Origin: Amorphoplanes digitatis
GTDB taxonomy: Bacteria > Actinomycetota > Actinomycetes > Mycobacteriales > Micromonosporaceae
Direction: 5' to 3'
Assembly (NCBI RefSeq): GCF_014205335.1
Contig: NZ_JACHNH010000001.1
Location: 1 to 64,000, forward strand
DNA: 64,000 nucleotides
The notes below the pieces were generated by a model. That model had not been told where the DNA came from, did no database searches, and saw only the letters and a program-made list of their open reading frames with translations. Shown here in pieces: positions 27,795-37,976 of this stretch. Both the position numbers and the translations under genes were made by a program. Each line of letters starts with the position of its first letter. The stretch's first letter is position 1.

Positions 27795-28769
27795 ATGGCC
27801 AGGATCCCGCCTCCGGTAGCGACCGTCCGCACCGCCGTCCGGCGCGCACTGCGGCCGGTCGCGGCGCCGGGGCTCGTCCTGGTCGCCTGCTCGGGCGGGG
27901 CCGACTCGATGGCGCTCGCGGCGGCGACCGCGTTCGTCGCACCCCGCCTGGGCGTACGCGCCGGGCTGGTGACGGTCGATCACGGGCTACAGGACGGTTC
28001 CGCAGCCCGCGCCGCCGACGTGGCGCGCTGGGGCCGGTCCGCCGGGCTGGATCCCGTCGAGGTCGCCGTCGTCGAGGTGACCGGGCGCCCCGGCGGGCCG
28101 GAGGCGGCGGCGCGGGACGCGCGCTACGAGGTGCTCTCCGCCGTCGCGCGGCGAACCGGCGCGTCGGCCGTGCTGCTCGGGCACACCCGCGACGACCAGG
28201 CCGAGACCGTGCTGCTCGCGCTCGCCCGCGGCGCCGGACCGCGCGGGCTGTCCGGCATGCGGTACCGGCGGGGGATCCTCGTCCGGCCGCTGCTCGACGT
28301 CTCCCGGGCCGACACCCGCAAGGCCTGCGCCGCGCTCGGCCTGGTGGCGTGGGAGGACCCGCACAACACCGACCCCGCGTACACCCGGTCCCGGGTGCGG
28401 GCGGACGCCCTGCCGGCGCTGATCGCCACCCTGGGGCCCGGCGTGGTCGCGAACCTCGCCCGGACCGCGGGCCTGGTCGCCGCGGACGTCGCCTACCTCG
28501 ACGGGGTGGCCCGGGCGGCGCTGTCCGCCTGCCGCTCGCCGGCCGGACTGTCCGTCGCGGCCCTGTCGGAGCTGCCGCCGGCCATCCGGACCCGCGTCCT
28601 GCACGCCTGGGCCGGTGAGCTGGGCGCGCCCGGCGCTGCCCTCTCGCACCGGCACGTCGTGGCCCTCGACGCCCTGGTCACCGGCTGGCACGGGCAGGGG
28701 CCGACCGCGCTGCCCGGCGGGATCGTCGTGGGCCGCCGGGCGGGTGACCTCGTCCGGGTCGACGTGTGA
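27795..28769 (+). CDS. tilS: tRNA(Ile)-lysidine synthase
   Basis: 324 residues. The PP-loop S-G-G-A-D-S ([12 protein letters not shown], near residue 37) activates the tRNA with [14 protein letters not shown] and the basic region near R-Y-R-R-G are the other family blocks. The enzyme makes lysidine at position 34 of the AUA-reading tRNA-Ile and is essential in most bacteria. It is the short form without the long C-terminal domain, as in other actinobacteria. It sits between the DUF2342 protease and hpt as in M. tuberculosis. Confidence 0.95.
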   Translation: MARIPPPVATVRTAVRRALRPVAAPGLVLVACSGGADSMALAAATAFVAPRLGVRAGLVTVDHGLQDGSAARAADVARWGRSAGLDPVEVAVVEVTGRPGGPEAAARDARYEVLSAVARRTGASAVLLGHTRDDQAETVLLALARGAGPRGLSGMRYRRGILVRPLLDVSRADTRKACAALGLVAWEDPHNTDPAYTRSRVRADALPALIATLGPGVVANLARTAGLVAADVAYLDGVARAALSACRSPAGLSVAALSELPPAIRTRVLHAWAGELGAPGAALSHRHVVALDALVTGWHGQGPTALPGGIVVGRRAGDLVRVDV

Positions 28770-28895
28770 CAGTACTCACGGTATGTGGCACCGGTTCGGA
28801 CACACGGGCCGAATCGCCCCATAACCAGCCATTGGCCGGGGCCTTACCGCCGCCCCCGCCCACGCGAGGCCACCTTCATACGGCACGCTAGGCGA

Positions 28896-29471
28896 ATGGC
28901 AGAGGGCTCTTGGTACGACGCCGACATCGACCGCGTGATCATCTCTGAGGATCAGATCCGCGAGAAGACCGAAGAGCTCGCTAAACAGGTCGCCGCGGAC
29001 TACGCGGACGCCGAGGGCGGCATTCTCCTGGTCTGCGTGCTCAAGGGCGCGGTCATGTTCATGGCGGACTTCGCGCGTGCGCTGGGCCGGCAGGGCCCCT
29101 CCTCCGAGATGGAGTTCATGGCGGTCTCGTCCTACGGCTCGGGCACCACGTCCTCCGGGGTGGTGCGCATCCTCAAGGACCTGGACCGCGACATCACCGG
29201 GCGGCACGTGGTGATCGTCGAGGACATCGTCGACTCCGGCCTGACCCTGTCCTGGCTGATGAAGTACCTGCGGTCGCGCCAGCCGGAGAGCGTCGAGGTG
29301 GTGGCGCTGTTCCGCAAGCCGGAGGCGATCAAGGTGCCGGTGCCGACCAAGTACGTGGGCTTCGACATCCCGAGCGAGTTCGTGGTCGGTTACGGACTCG
29401 ACTTCGCGGAGCGCTACCGCGAGGTGCCGTACGTGGGAGTGCTCAAGCCCGAGGTCTACGCCCGTAGCTGA
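28896..29471 (+). CDS. hpt: Hypoxanthine(-guanine) phosphoribosyltransferase
   Basis: 191 residues from the ATG at 28896; an upstream frame to 28785 is open but adds an untypical basic stretch. The PRPP loop is VVIVEDIVDSGLT, preceded by the flexible-loop S-S-Y-G-S-G-T. The purine-contacting K-x-x-Y-V-G-F-D-I-P follows. It salvages hypoxanthine and guanine to IMP and GMP. It lies 126 nt after tilS and 381 nt before ftsH, the usual actinobacterial order. Confidence 0.96.
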   Translation: MAEGSWYDADIDRVIISEDQIREKTEELAKQVAADYADAEGGILLVCVLKGAVMFMADFARALGRQGPSSEMEFMAVSSYGSGTTSSGVVRILKDLDRDITGRHVVIVEDIVDSGLTLSWLMKYLRSRQPESVEVVALFRKPEAIKVPVPTKYVGFDIPSEFVVGYGLDFAERYREVPYVGVLKPEVYARS

Positions 29472-29852
29472 ACGTACTCCCAGCCGACTCTCAGGAATCG
29501 GATGCCGGACCCATCGCTGCGCTGTATTGTCCGGATTTGTTCGTGTTAATCCGGCCGCTTCGCGCGGAACCGCCGTGACCACGGGGGTCGCACGGGCTGG
29601 GCTGACGGAGCCGCAAGAGGCACCCACGGTGTACGGTCGAGTGACCGATGGCGCAGTGTCACGAGCGTCGGAGGGTCGGATCGCCCACGGTCGGGCCGGA
29701 GTGTTCAGCCGGTGTGGCCCTGGGTCATCGATCCGGCAGCGTCTCCGCGGCCCGGATGCCTTGACACGGTAGCCGGTTGCGGAGACACGTCAACCCAGGT
29801 GACCAGGACGCCGATCAGGAGGGTCCGGGCGCATCAGGCGCCCGACAACAGT
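29472..29852 (+). other. Intergenic region upstream of ftsH
   Basis: 381 bp with no convincing gene. A TTGACA hexamer is at 29761-29766, but no clear -10 box follows at 17 nt. AGGAGGG is at 29817-29823 and a GGGCGC/GCGCCC hairpin at 29827-29843, just before the ftsH ATG. The remainder shows no recognised riboswitch or RNA. Confidence 0.5.
29817..29843 (+). promoter_or_regulatory. Distant Shine-Dalgarno plus hairpin in ftsH leader
   Basis: AGGAGGG (29817-29823) is a strong ribosome site but lies 29 nt before the ATG. Between them GGGCGC (29827-29832) and GCGCCC (29838-29843) form a perfect 6-bp stem with a 5-nt loop. Folding it would shorten the effective spacing to about 12 nt. Confidence 0.6.
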
Positions 29853-31882
<2,030 letters not shown>

Positions 31883-31886
<4 letters not shown>

Positions 31887-32557
31887 TCGCCGACGCAAGC
31901 TCGACGGAGCCCAGCGACTCCGACGACGAGCCCGACTACCTCGCCGCGCGTCTGGTCGACGGCAAGCTCACCGGTACCCCGGTCGAGCACGCCGTCGACC
32001 TCGCGCGGATCGAGAAAGCGGTTCGGGAGATCCTCATCGCCATCGGTGAGGACCCGGACCGCGACGGTCTGGCACGCACCCCGGCCCGGGTGGCCCGGGC
32101 CTACGCGGAACTCTTCGCCGGCCTGCGGGTCGACCCGGCGAAGGTGCTCACCACGTCGTTCGAGGCGAACCACGAGGAGCTCGTGCTCGTCCGCGACATC
32201 GAGATGATGAGCCTCTGCGAGCACCACCTGCTGCCGTTCAAGGGCGTGGCACACGTCGGCTACATCCCGGGCGCCGACGGCCGGATCACCGGCCTGTCGA
32301 AGCTGGCCCGGCTCGTCGAGGTCTTCGCCCGGCGGCCACAGGTGCAGGAGCGGCTCACCTCGCAGATCGCCGACCTGCTGATGGAGAAGCTCGGCCCGCG
32401 CGGCGTCATCGTGGTCCTCGAGTGCGAGCACATGTGCATGGAGATGCGTGGCATCCGCAAGACCGGCGCCCGCACGGTCACCTCCGCGGTGCGCGGCGCG
32501 TTCCAGACCGACGGCAAGGTCCGCGCCGAGGCGATGGCCTTGATAAACGCACGCTGA
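31883..32557 (+). CDS. folE: GTP cyclohydrolase I, apparent CTG start
   Basis: 224 residues if started at CTG 31883, which overlaps the ftsH TGA (CTGA) and has GGAAGG 6 nt upstream. No ATG, GTG or TTG lies in frame between the upstream TAA at 31835 and GTG 32090. Starting at 32090 would delete the N-terminal helices, yet the intervening codons read as normal FolE ([14 protein letters not shown], then [20 protein letters not shown]). Zinc and substrate residues are present: [10 protein letters not shown] near residue 111 and the later E-C-E-H-M-C-M. It makes dihydroneopterin triphosphate, the first step to folate. The rest of the pathway (folP, folB, folK) lies 13 kb away. Confidence 0.9.
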
Positions 32558-32585
32558 ACCGCGCCGGCTTCGCCATACTGGCGCG

Positions 32586-32987
32586 ATGATCGAGAGATTC
32601 AACCCGTCCACCGTGCACGAACCGGCCGGCTACAGCCACGTCACCATCACCTCGGCCGGCCGCCTAGCCCACCTCGCCGGACAGTGCCCGCTCGACCTCT
32701 CCGGCCAGGTCGTCGGCCCCGGTGACTTCTCCGCGCAGACCGACCAGGTCATCGCGAACTGCCTCGCCGTCCTCGCCGCCGCCGGCGCACAGCCGTCCGA
32801 CGTCGCCCGCTCGATCGTCTACGTCGTCAGCCCGGACAGCGGCGTCCTCGCGGCGGTGTGGCAGCGGCTCATGGCCTCCGCCCTCGCGCCCGCCTTCACC
32901 ACGGCCAGCACGCTGCTCGGCGTGGCCTCGCTCGGCTACACCGGCCAGCTGATCGAGATCGACCTCACCGCGGCCCTGCCGGATTAG
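32586..32987 (+). CDS. RidA/YjgF-family protein (reactive enamine/imine deaminase-like)
   Basis: 133 residues, the standard RidA size. The family pattern is seen in LAHLAGQCPLDLSGQVVG, the Q-x-x-x-x-x-x-N-x-x-x-x-L helix (QTDQVIANCLAVL) and the final E-I-D-L-T-A. In canonical RidA a C-terminal Arg/Glu pair contacts the substrate; here the conserved A-x-L-V-x-P-x-x-x-I-E-I-D is changed to LGYTGQLIEIDL without the Arg I would expect, so it may belong to a non-deaminase subgroup. CATACT lies 6 nt before the ATG. The stop lies inside the left arm of a large inverted repeat. Confidence 0.82.
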   Translation: MIERFNPSTVHEPAGYSHVTITSAGRLAHLAGQCPLDLSGQVVGPGDFSAQTDQVIANCLAVLAAAGAQPSDVARSIVYVVSPDSGVLAAVWQRLMASALAPAFTTASTLLGVASLGYTGQLIEIDLTAALPD

Positions 32988-33073
32988 CCTTTTTCAACCT
33001 GGCCAGGGCGGCAGCTCCCGGCGGAGGCCAACGGCGCGCAAACCTACGGCCCGGCGCCAGGTTGAAAAAGGCT
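32986..33073. terminator. Bidirectional terminator: 18-bp perfect inverted repeat
   Basis: AGCCTTTTTCAACCTGGC (32986-33003) is exactly complementary to GCCAGGTTGAAAAAGGCT (33056-33073), with 52 nt between. It sits between two convergent genes and gives a T-run in each direction, which is rare in this GC-rich window. The left arm includes part of the ridA stop codon. Confidence 0.75.
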
Positions 33074-33080
33074 CACCGAA

Positions 33081-33341
33081 TCACACGATCATGCGGTAGG
33101 CGTCCGCGCTGTCCATCGCCGACCGGGCCAGCGTCTGCGCCTCGTCCAGGCGGGTCCGCGCCTGCTCCAACTGCGCGACGGCCGCCGCGATCGACGGGTG
33201 GAACGAGCCGACCGCGGTCAGCCGCAGCCGGGTCAGCGCCTCATCAAGCTGGTCGGCGACCTGCTGGATGCCCGACACCGCGCGCTGGGTGCCGTCGACC
33301 GACGCGGCGACGTTGGCCTTGATCTCTTCGACGCTGGTCAA
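33081..33341 (-). CDS. Small helical-hairpin protein (ESX-substrate-like, no WXG)
   Basis: 86 residues with no Cys or Trp, predicted as two amphipathic helices (about 3-42 and 50-82) joined by a turn A-V-G-S-F-H-P at 43-49. Size and shape resemble WXG100-type export substrates, but the W-x-G turn is replaced by G-S-F-H-P. It is the last gene of a three-gene operon headed by an FtsK/EccC-like ATPase, which makes an exported or ATPase-partner role plausible. I do not recognise a named family. The next upstream gene ends 10 nt before its start. Confidence 0.7.
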   Translation of the reverse strand: MTSVEEIKANVAASVDGTQRAVSGIQQVADQLDEALTRLRLTAVGSFHPSIAAAVAQLEQARTRLDEAQTLARSAMDSADAYRMIV

Positions 33342-33351
33342 TGCGGCTCCC

Positions 33352-33987
33352 TCACCTGATGAACGCGAGCAGGCCGACTCCCATGCAGGTCAGCAGCACG
33401 GGGGTCAGGCAGGCGATCGCGCCGACGATCGGCGTCCGGTCCACCTTGGCCGAACCGCCGCCGTACACGAAACCGATCGTCAGCCAGCCCAGCCCGAACG
33501 CGAGCACCGGCATGCTGAGCCCGCACAGCAGCGCGTACGTGGGCACCGAGCCGGACGGGGCGATCAGGTAGAGCACTATCTGCACGATCAGCACGGCCGC
33601 CGCGAACGGGCCGTACACCAGCAGGTTGCGGGCCCACGGCCGCCACGGCGTCGCGTTCGACGGCACCATCGCGGCGTCGGCGGCGTCGGCAGTGCCGCGC
33701 GCCTGCCGCAGCGTCGCCAGGATCGCCTCCGGGCCCGCGGCGACGCCCTGCGCCGCCAGCGCCCGCTCGGCCGGGTGCGGCAACAGCGCCTGCTCCGGCA
33801 CGCCGAGATCCTGCACCAGGCGGGCGCGCTGCGGCGCCAGGCGGGCGCGTACCAGGGCCAGCTCCTGCCGTGCGGCCGAGACGGTCGCCGCCTGCGCGCC
33901 CGCCGCGGTGCTCGCGGCCCGCCGCACGGCGTCGAGGCGCTGCGCCGCCGCAACGTAGTCGGCCCAGGCGCCCTGCGACTCCGTCAT
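33352..33987 (-). CDS. Membrane protein with N-terminal coiled coil
   Basis: 211 residues. Residues 1-115 are Ala/Gln/Arg-rich helix (AAAQRLDAVRRAASTAAGAQ), probably coiled coil and cytosolic. Three or four membrane helices follow (LLVYGPFAAAVLIVQIVLYL, YALLCGLSMPVLAFGLG, IVGAIACLTPVLLTCMGVGL). The ATG overlaps the stop of the FtsK-like gene (ATGA), so translation is coupled. No family was recognised. Context suggests it anchors or forms the membrane part of whatever the FtsK-like ATPase drives. Confidence 0.75.
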   Translation of the reverse strand: MTESQGAWADYVAAAQRLDAVRRAASTAAGAQAATVSAARQELALVRARLAPQRARLVQDLGVPEQALLPHPAERALAAQGVAAGPEAILATLRQARGTADAADAAMVPSNATPWRPWARNLLVYGPFAAAVLIVQIVLYLIAPSGSVPTYALLCGLSMPVLAFGLGWLTIGFVYGGGSAKVDRTPIVGAIACLTPVLLTCMGVGLLAFIR

Positions 33988-36578
33988 GCGGGCCCTCCCG
34001 AGTCGCTCTCCGGCTGCACGAACGGCACGATCGTCACCGTGCGGTCGGCGTGCCGGTCGTGCAGCAGCGCGCGGTTCTCCCTCGGCTGCCAGTCCAGCGG
34101 CTTGCCGAGCATCAGCGACACGTCCTGCCCCGCACAATTCAGGAAGACCAGGCCGGCGACGTCCTCGCGTCCGGCGCTGCCGCCGGTCTCCTCGTTGAAC
34201 CGGCGCAGCCCGCGCCACCAAGACAGCAGATGCACGCCCCGGCCCGGCCCGTCCCGCAGCAGCTGCCGCAGCCCCGGCAGGCTGCCCGGGCTGACCGCGT
34301 CCATGCCGAACACCACCAGATAGCCGGGCCGGTCCAGGTTCAGCTCCGCGGCCAGGCCGGCCGCGGGAACCACGACGACCTCCTGGCGGTGGCCGATCTC
34401 GACCGCGAGATCCTTGGCGAGCTCGTCACCCTCGGCGACGAGCGACGAGATCACAAACCTGGCGGTACGGGGTGAGTGGAACGCGGCGACGCTGCGGGCC
34501 GCCGCGTCCAGCACCTGGGCGCCGTCCGCACGCGAGCCGAAGATCGCCAGATGCCGCCCCGGCGAGGCGTCCAGCGGGAACGTCGCGGTGGACAGGTTGA
34601 CGTCGATGACCCGGCCGACAAGCGCCGCCGGGCGCCCGGCCCGGCCCGCGAGCGCCGCCCGGTAGGTCGGGTCGTCGGCGAGATGCTGGTGCGCGTAGCC
34701 GGCGAAGATGCGCGGGGCGGGCGACTCCGGGTCGCGGGCACCCCACAGCCGGTGCCGCAGGTCGCTGAGGACCTCGCGGTCGGCGTGCGGGTCGGGGAAG
34801 CGCACGATGCGTTCGTGACCGCGGGTCGCGCCCCGCGGGCCGCCGAGGCCGCCGGCCGTGTTGACGACCGCCGTGCCAAGCGGCAGGCCGGCCGCGGAGT
34901 CGTTCGTCGGCTCGAGCACGTCGCCGCCGCCCGGCAGCGCGAGGCGGACCGGGAACTGGCCGAAGATCGAGTCGCGCTTCGCGTACAGCGCCTCGACGCC
35001 GAGGACGGTCTGGCTGGCCAGGATCAGGTGGATGCCGTACGAGCGGCCCTTGCGGGCGAGCGACTCCAGCAGCTGCACCGCCTCGTTGGCCATCGGGTCG
35101 TTGCCGGCCAGCAGCACCTGGAACTCGTCGATGACGCACAGAATCCGCGGCATCGGCCGGCCCCGGCCCTCCTCCGCGGCGACCGCACGCAGATCCGCGA
35201 ACCGGGTCACCCCGGCCCGCTTGTACGCCACCGAGCGGCGGGTCATCTCCGCGTCCAGTTCGCGCAGCACGGCCAGGCCGTACTCCCGGTCGGACTCGAC
35301 GCCGACGGCCCGCGCGTGCGGCAGCCAGGTGCGGTCCCGCCGGGTCGGCACGAACTCGGCGAAGGAGACGCCCTCCTTGAAGTCGAGCAGGTAGAGGCCC
35401 AGCTCGTCGGGGCTGTAACGGGTGCCGAGGCCGTACAGGACGTTGATGAGCAGGGCGGTCTTGCCGGCGCCGGACCGGCCGCCGACCATCCAGTGCGGAG
35501 TCAGATCGTTGAAGCGCAACACCACCGGGGTGTCGCCGTCGTGACCGATCGTGGTGCCGAGCCCGTCCGCGGCGTCCCCGCTCCAGATCTCCTCGGACGG
35601 CTCCGGCAGCAGGTCGGCGAGCGTCACCTGCGACGCGGCGGCCGAGTGGGCCGCCAGCTCCCGGCAGACGGTGTCGACCAGGTGCGGCGGCGGATCCTCG
35701 TCGAGGAAGACCGGTGCGTTGAGCCAGACCGCCTCCGGGATCGACCCGAACGTCGCGCCGGGCGGGTTGCCGATCACCGCGTACGGGTTGCGGAGCGACA
35801 CCTGGGTCGTGCGCGGCAGCGGCGCCTGGGTGGTCTCGGCGGTCAGCGGCGGCGGCGGCCAGCCGGCGACGATCAGGTGCAGGCCCGACTCCGGGCCCTG
35901 CTGCGCCAGCGCGGCGATCCGGACCAGGTCGGCGCCCTCGGTGAGCTCCGGCAGGCTGGCGATGACAAGCAGCATCATCCGGTCGCGCCGGCTGCGGCGG
36001 ACGGCGCCGCCCCGCACCGGGCGCAGCCACTTCTCGGCCTCGGTCAGCATCTCGCGCAGCGCGACCCGGTCGGTTGCCGTCGGCGACAACAGGCCGGCGT
36101 CGGCAAGCGCCGAGAAGGGTGCGAAGACCGTCCCGCCGCCGGTGCCGTCGACGGCGCGGACGAGCAGCGAGCCGGCGGGCGCCGCGGCCAGCAGGCGCAG
36201 CAGCAGGCAGCGCAGCAGGCCCGCGACCCGCGGGTCGCGGGCGTCGGCGTCGACGGTCAGGTGACCGGAGCCGAGCAGCGGTATGACGGCGGGAAAACGG
36301 GCGTCGTCGAGCGGCTGCGCGGTACCGAGCCGGACGAACTGCGGCGGGAACTCGCCACCGAGCGGCGTATTCGCGGACTGGGCGTCCAGCGGCGCGCCGA
36401 GCCAGCCCGGCGTCAGCTCGCTGGCGGCGGCCCGCAGCTCCTCGGCGAGGTGGTGCTGCTCGAGCGGGTCCGCCGCGGCGGGTGCCTCGGACTCCAGTGC
36501 GGCGGCGGCCGCCTGCGCGGCGGCCTCCGCTTGGCGGTGCAGGGCAGCGGCCTGATCGATGCGCCCCGTCGACTCCAC
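33984..36578 (-). CDS. FtsK/SpoIIIE-domain ATPase, EccC-like, without membrane helices
   Basis: 864 residues from a GTG at 36578 with GGAGG upstream; the frame is open further to 36803 but that extension is arginine/proline-rich noise. An N-terminal Ala-rich helix precedes a globular region. A Walker A GGRSGAGKTALL lies near residue 364 and Walker B ILCVIDEF near 478, with R-x-G-R-S-Y-G-I-H-L-I-L-A-S-Q as sensor. A second, degenerate nucleotide-binding-like domain (GRHLAIFGSRADGAQVLDAA) fills the C-terminus. This two-domain layout resembles EccCb or a coupling ATPase rather than the DNA translocase FtsK, as no gamma domain or N-terminal membrane helices are seen. It heads a three-gene operon next to a type IV secretion-like operon. 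Confidence 0.85.
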   Translation of the reverse strand: MESTGRIDQAAALHRQAEAAAQAAAAALESEAPAAADPLEQHHLAEELRAAASELTPGWLGAPLDAQSANTPLGGEFPPQFVRLGTAQPLDDARFPAVIPLLGSGHLTVDADARDPRVAGLLRCLLLRLLAAAPAGSLLVRAVDGTGGGTVFAPFSALADAGLLSPTATDRVALREMLTEAEKWLRPVRGGAVRRSRRDRMMLLVIASLPELTEGADLVRIAALAQQGPESGLHLIVAGWPPPPLTAETTQAPLPRTTQVSLRNPYAVIGNPPGATFGSIPEAVWLNAPVFLDEDPPPHLVDTVCRELAAHSAAASQVTLADLLPEPSEEIWSGDAADGLGTTIGHDGDTPVVLRFNDLTPHWMVGGRSGAGKTALLINVLYGLGTRYSPDELGLYLLDFKEGVSFAEFVPTRRDRTWLPHARAVGVESDREYGLAVLRELDAEMTRRSVAYKRAGVTRFADLRAVAAEEGRGRPMPRILCVIDEFQVLLAGNDPMANEAVQLLESLARKGRSYGIHLILASQTVLGVEALYAKRDSIFGQFPVRLALPGGGDVLEPTNDSAAGLPLGTAVVNTAGGLGGPRGATRGHERIVRFPDPHADREVLSDLRHRLWGARDPESPAPRIFAGYAHQHLADDPTYRAALAGRAGRPAALVGRVIDVNLSTATFPLDASPGRHLAIFGSRADGAQVLDAAARSVAAFHSPRTARFVISSLVAEGDELAKDLAVEIGHRQEVVVVPAAGLAAELNLDRPGYLVVFGMDAVSPGSLPGLRQLLRDGPGRGVHLLSWWRGLRRFNEETGGSAGREDVAGLVFLNCAGQDVSLMLGKPLDWQPRENRALLHDRHADRTVTIVPFVQPESDSGGPA

Positions 36579-36705
36579 CGCCTCACCTCCGTGTGTGCGC
36601 TCAAACCGTACCTTGCACCGGTCGTGGCTCAATCCTCCCAGTACGGGTGCGGCGGGCCTCAGCCACTCCTGAGGGGAGAGAACGGGCCGTGAACGGGCGG
36701 TGGAC

Positions 36706-36737
36706 GGGTTGGGGGCGGGTCGGGGAGGGGTGCGGGG
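36706..36737 (+). other. G-quadruplex motif in divergent intergenic region
   Basis: Six G-runs of 3-5 bases (36706, 36711, 36717, 36722, 36727, 36734) are separated by 1-3 nt, a strong G4 pattern. It lies in the 263-bp gap between the divergent FtsK-like gene and the 36842 gene. No other feature is seen in that gap. Confidence 0.6.
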
Positions 36738-36829
36738 CCTCTGCCGGCCGGTGGGATACCCCCGAAAGAGAGCGTCCGGGGCGGGCCGGGGCCGGAAGTC
36801 CACAGCGGAAACGGCGGGGCGGAACGCAT

Positions 36830-36835
36830 TAGTGT
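36830..36835 (+). promoter_or_regulatory. Putative -10 box (TAGTGT) of the 36842 gene
   Basis: TAGTGT ends 6 nt before the GTG at 36842, matching the leaderless pattern seen elsewhere in the window. Confidence 0.4.
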
Positions 36836-36841
36836 GGAAGG

Positions 36842-37366
36842 GTGCAGCCGCCTAACTCGCCCCCGCAGCCCGCGCCCTCGCAGCCGGGGCCGGCGCGCCC
36901 GCAGGGAAAGTCACGAAATCGCAGGCTGCGGCTCTTCCTGGCGATGGGGGCGGGCATTCTGGCGCTGCTGTGCCTGGGCGGGGTAGGCGTCTTCATCTCG
37001 TTCTACGACGAGGCCACCAAGATCGAACGAAGCAAACCGGATGCGGTGGCGGATCAGTTCCTGCGCGCATATCTGGTGAATCGGGACGATAAGGAAGTGT
37101 CGCTGTTCACCTGCAAGGCCGGCCCAGAACTGTCGGAGCTGAACGCCTTCAGGACGGACATCGAGAGCCGGGAGGATCGGTTCACCATCGCTATCCGGGT
37201 TGACTGGACGAGTCTCAAGATCACCAACGAGGGCGGCTCGACCATGGTGACCACCGATGTTCGTCGGATGATCGCGGACGGCAGTGAACGCACGACCGAT
37301 ACCTGGCAACTCGCGATGGTCGACGAGGACGGATGGCGAGTCTGCGGGGCGACTCAGCTGCCCTGA
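36842..37366 (+). CDS. Single-pass membrane protein with NTF2-like outer domain
   Basis: 174 residues. A proline-rich cytosolic head (PPNSPPQPAPSQPG) precedes one membrane helix (LFLAMGAGILALLCLGGVGVF), then a 115-residue outer domain (DAVADQFLRAYLVNRDDKEV...). Its pattern resembles the NTF2/VirB8-like or Mce-associated fold: an N-terminal helix with F-L-x-A-Y, then beta strands ending in W-R-V-C-G. It lies alone on the plus strand between the FtsK-like and type IV-like operons, and converges on the latter with 7 nt between stops. A part in the same machinery is possible but not shown. Confidence 0.7.
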   Translation: MQPPNSPPQPAPSQPGPARPQGKSRNRRLRLFLAMGAGILALLCLGGVGVFISFYDEATKIERSKPDAVADQFLRAYLVNRDDKEVSLFTCKAGPELSELNAFRTDIESREDRFTIAIRVDWTSLKITNEGGSTMVTTDVRRMIADGSERTTDTWQLAMVDEDGWRVCGATQLP

Positions 37367-37373
37367 AGGACGA

Positions 37374-37976
37374 TCATTCGATCCAGAGCAGGTGCACCGG
37401 CACCTCCAGGGTCCGGGGTGCCTGACCGCTCCAACCCCAGCGATACCAGTCCAGCTCCGTGGTGACCCGCGCGCAGATGTCGCCCTCGTGGCTGGTGTGC
37501 AGTTCGGTCACGGCGCGTAGATCACGCCGCTCGCCGCCGTCCTCGAGCAGCTGCACGACCCGGCGGCCGGTCAGCGCGTCGGCGTCCAGGGCGGCGACGG
37601 GATTGCGGCGCGGAGGCTCGTCCAGCGACACCATCCGCGACAGGACGTCCGCCGGCCCGCCGGGCAGCCCGGCCATGCCGAGCTCCTCGACCCAGACGCG
37701 CTCGACCGGTACCAGCGGGGCGAACACCTCGGTCTGCTCGGCCTCGGCGCGGTACCACTCGGCCTCGGGCATCACCGGCACATAGGTCCGGCTGCCCTGC
37801 ACGACCTTCTCGTCGGCGCGCAGGTCGCCGCGCCAGCCGTGGCCGGGCAACCCGATGAGCACCCGGCGGCCGCGCAGCCGCCCGCCCATGATGGCAGGGG
37901 TCGGCACGACGGGCCGCGGCGGCTCCGGCGTCCACTCGGACCCCGCGAACGGATCTGGCATCGCACCGCCGGTCAT
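37374..37976 (-). CDS. Uncharacterised protein, last gene of type IV-like operon
   Basis: 200 residues, no signal peptide or membrane helix, rich in acidic residues and Trp. The start overlaps the upstream stop (ATGA). The N-terminus is proline-rich, and the middle contains RRVLIGLPGHGWRGDLRAD, which is not a canonical nucleotide-binding loop. The C-terminal strand-rich half ends in VPVHLLWIE. I recognise no family. Position suggests a cytosolic accessory of the secretion-like apparatus. Confidence 0.7.
   Translation of the reverse strand: MTGGAMPDPFAGSEWTPEPPRPVVPTPAIMGGRLRGRRVLIGLPGHGWRGDLRADEKVVQGSRTYVPVMPEAEWYRAEAEQTEVFAPLVPVERVWVEELGMAGLPGGPADVLSRMVSLDEPPRRNPVAALDADALTGRRVVQLLEDGGERRDLRAVTELHTSHEGDICARVTTELDWYRWGWSGQAPRTLEVPVHLLWIE

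Noticed and set aside
29527..29772. 81-codon frame upstream of ftsH
   Set aside because: No ribosome site, atypical composition, no recognisable fold.
32090..32557. folE beginning at GTG 32090
   Set aside because: It would remove conserved N-terminal sequence that is clearly encoded upstream in the same frame.
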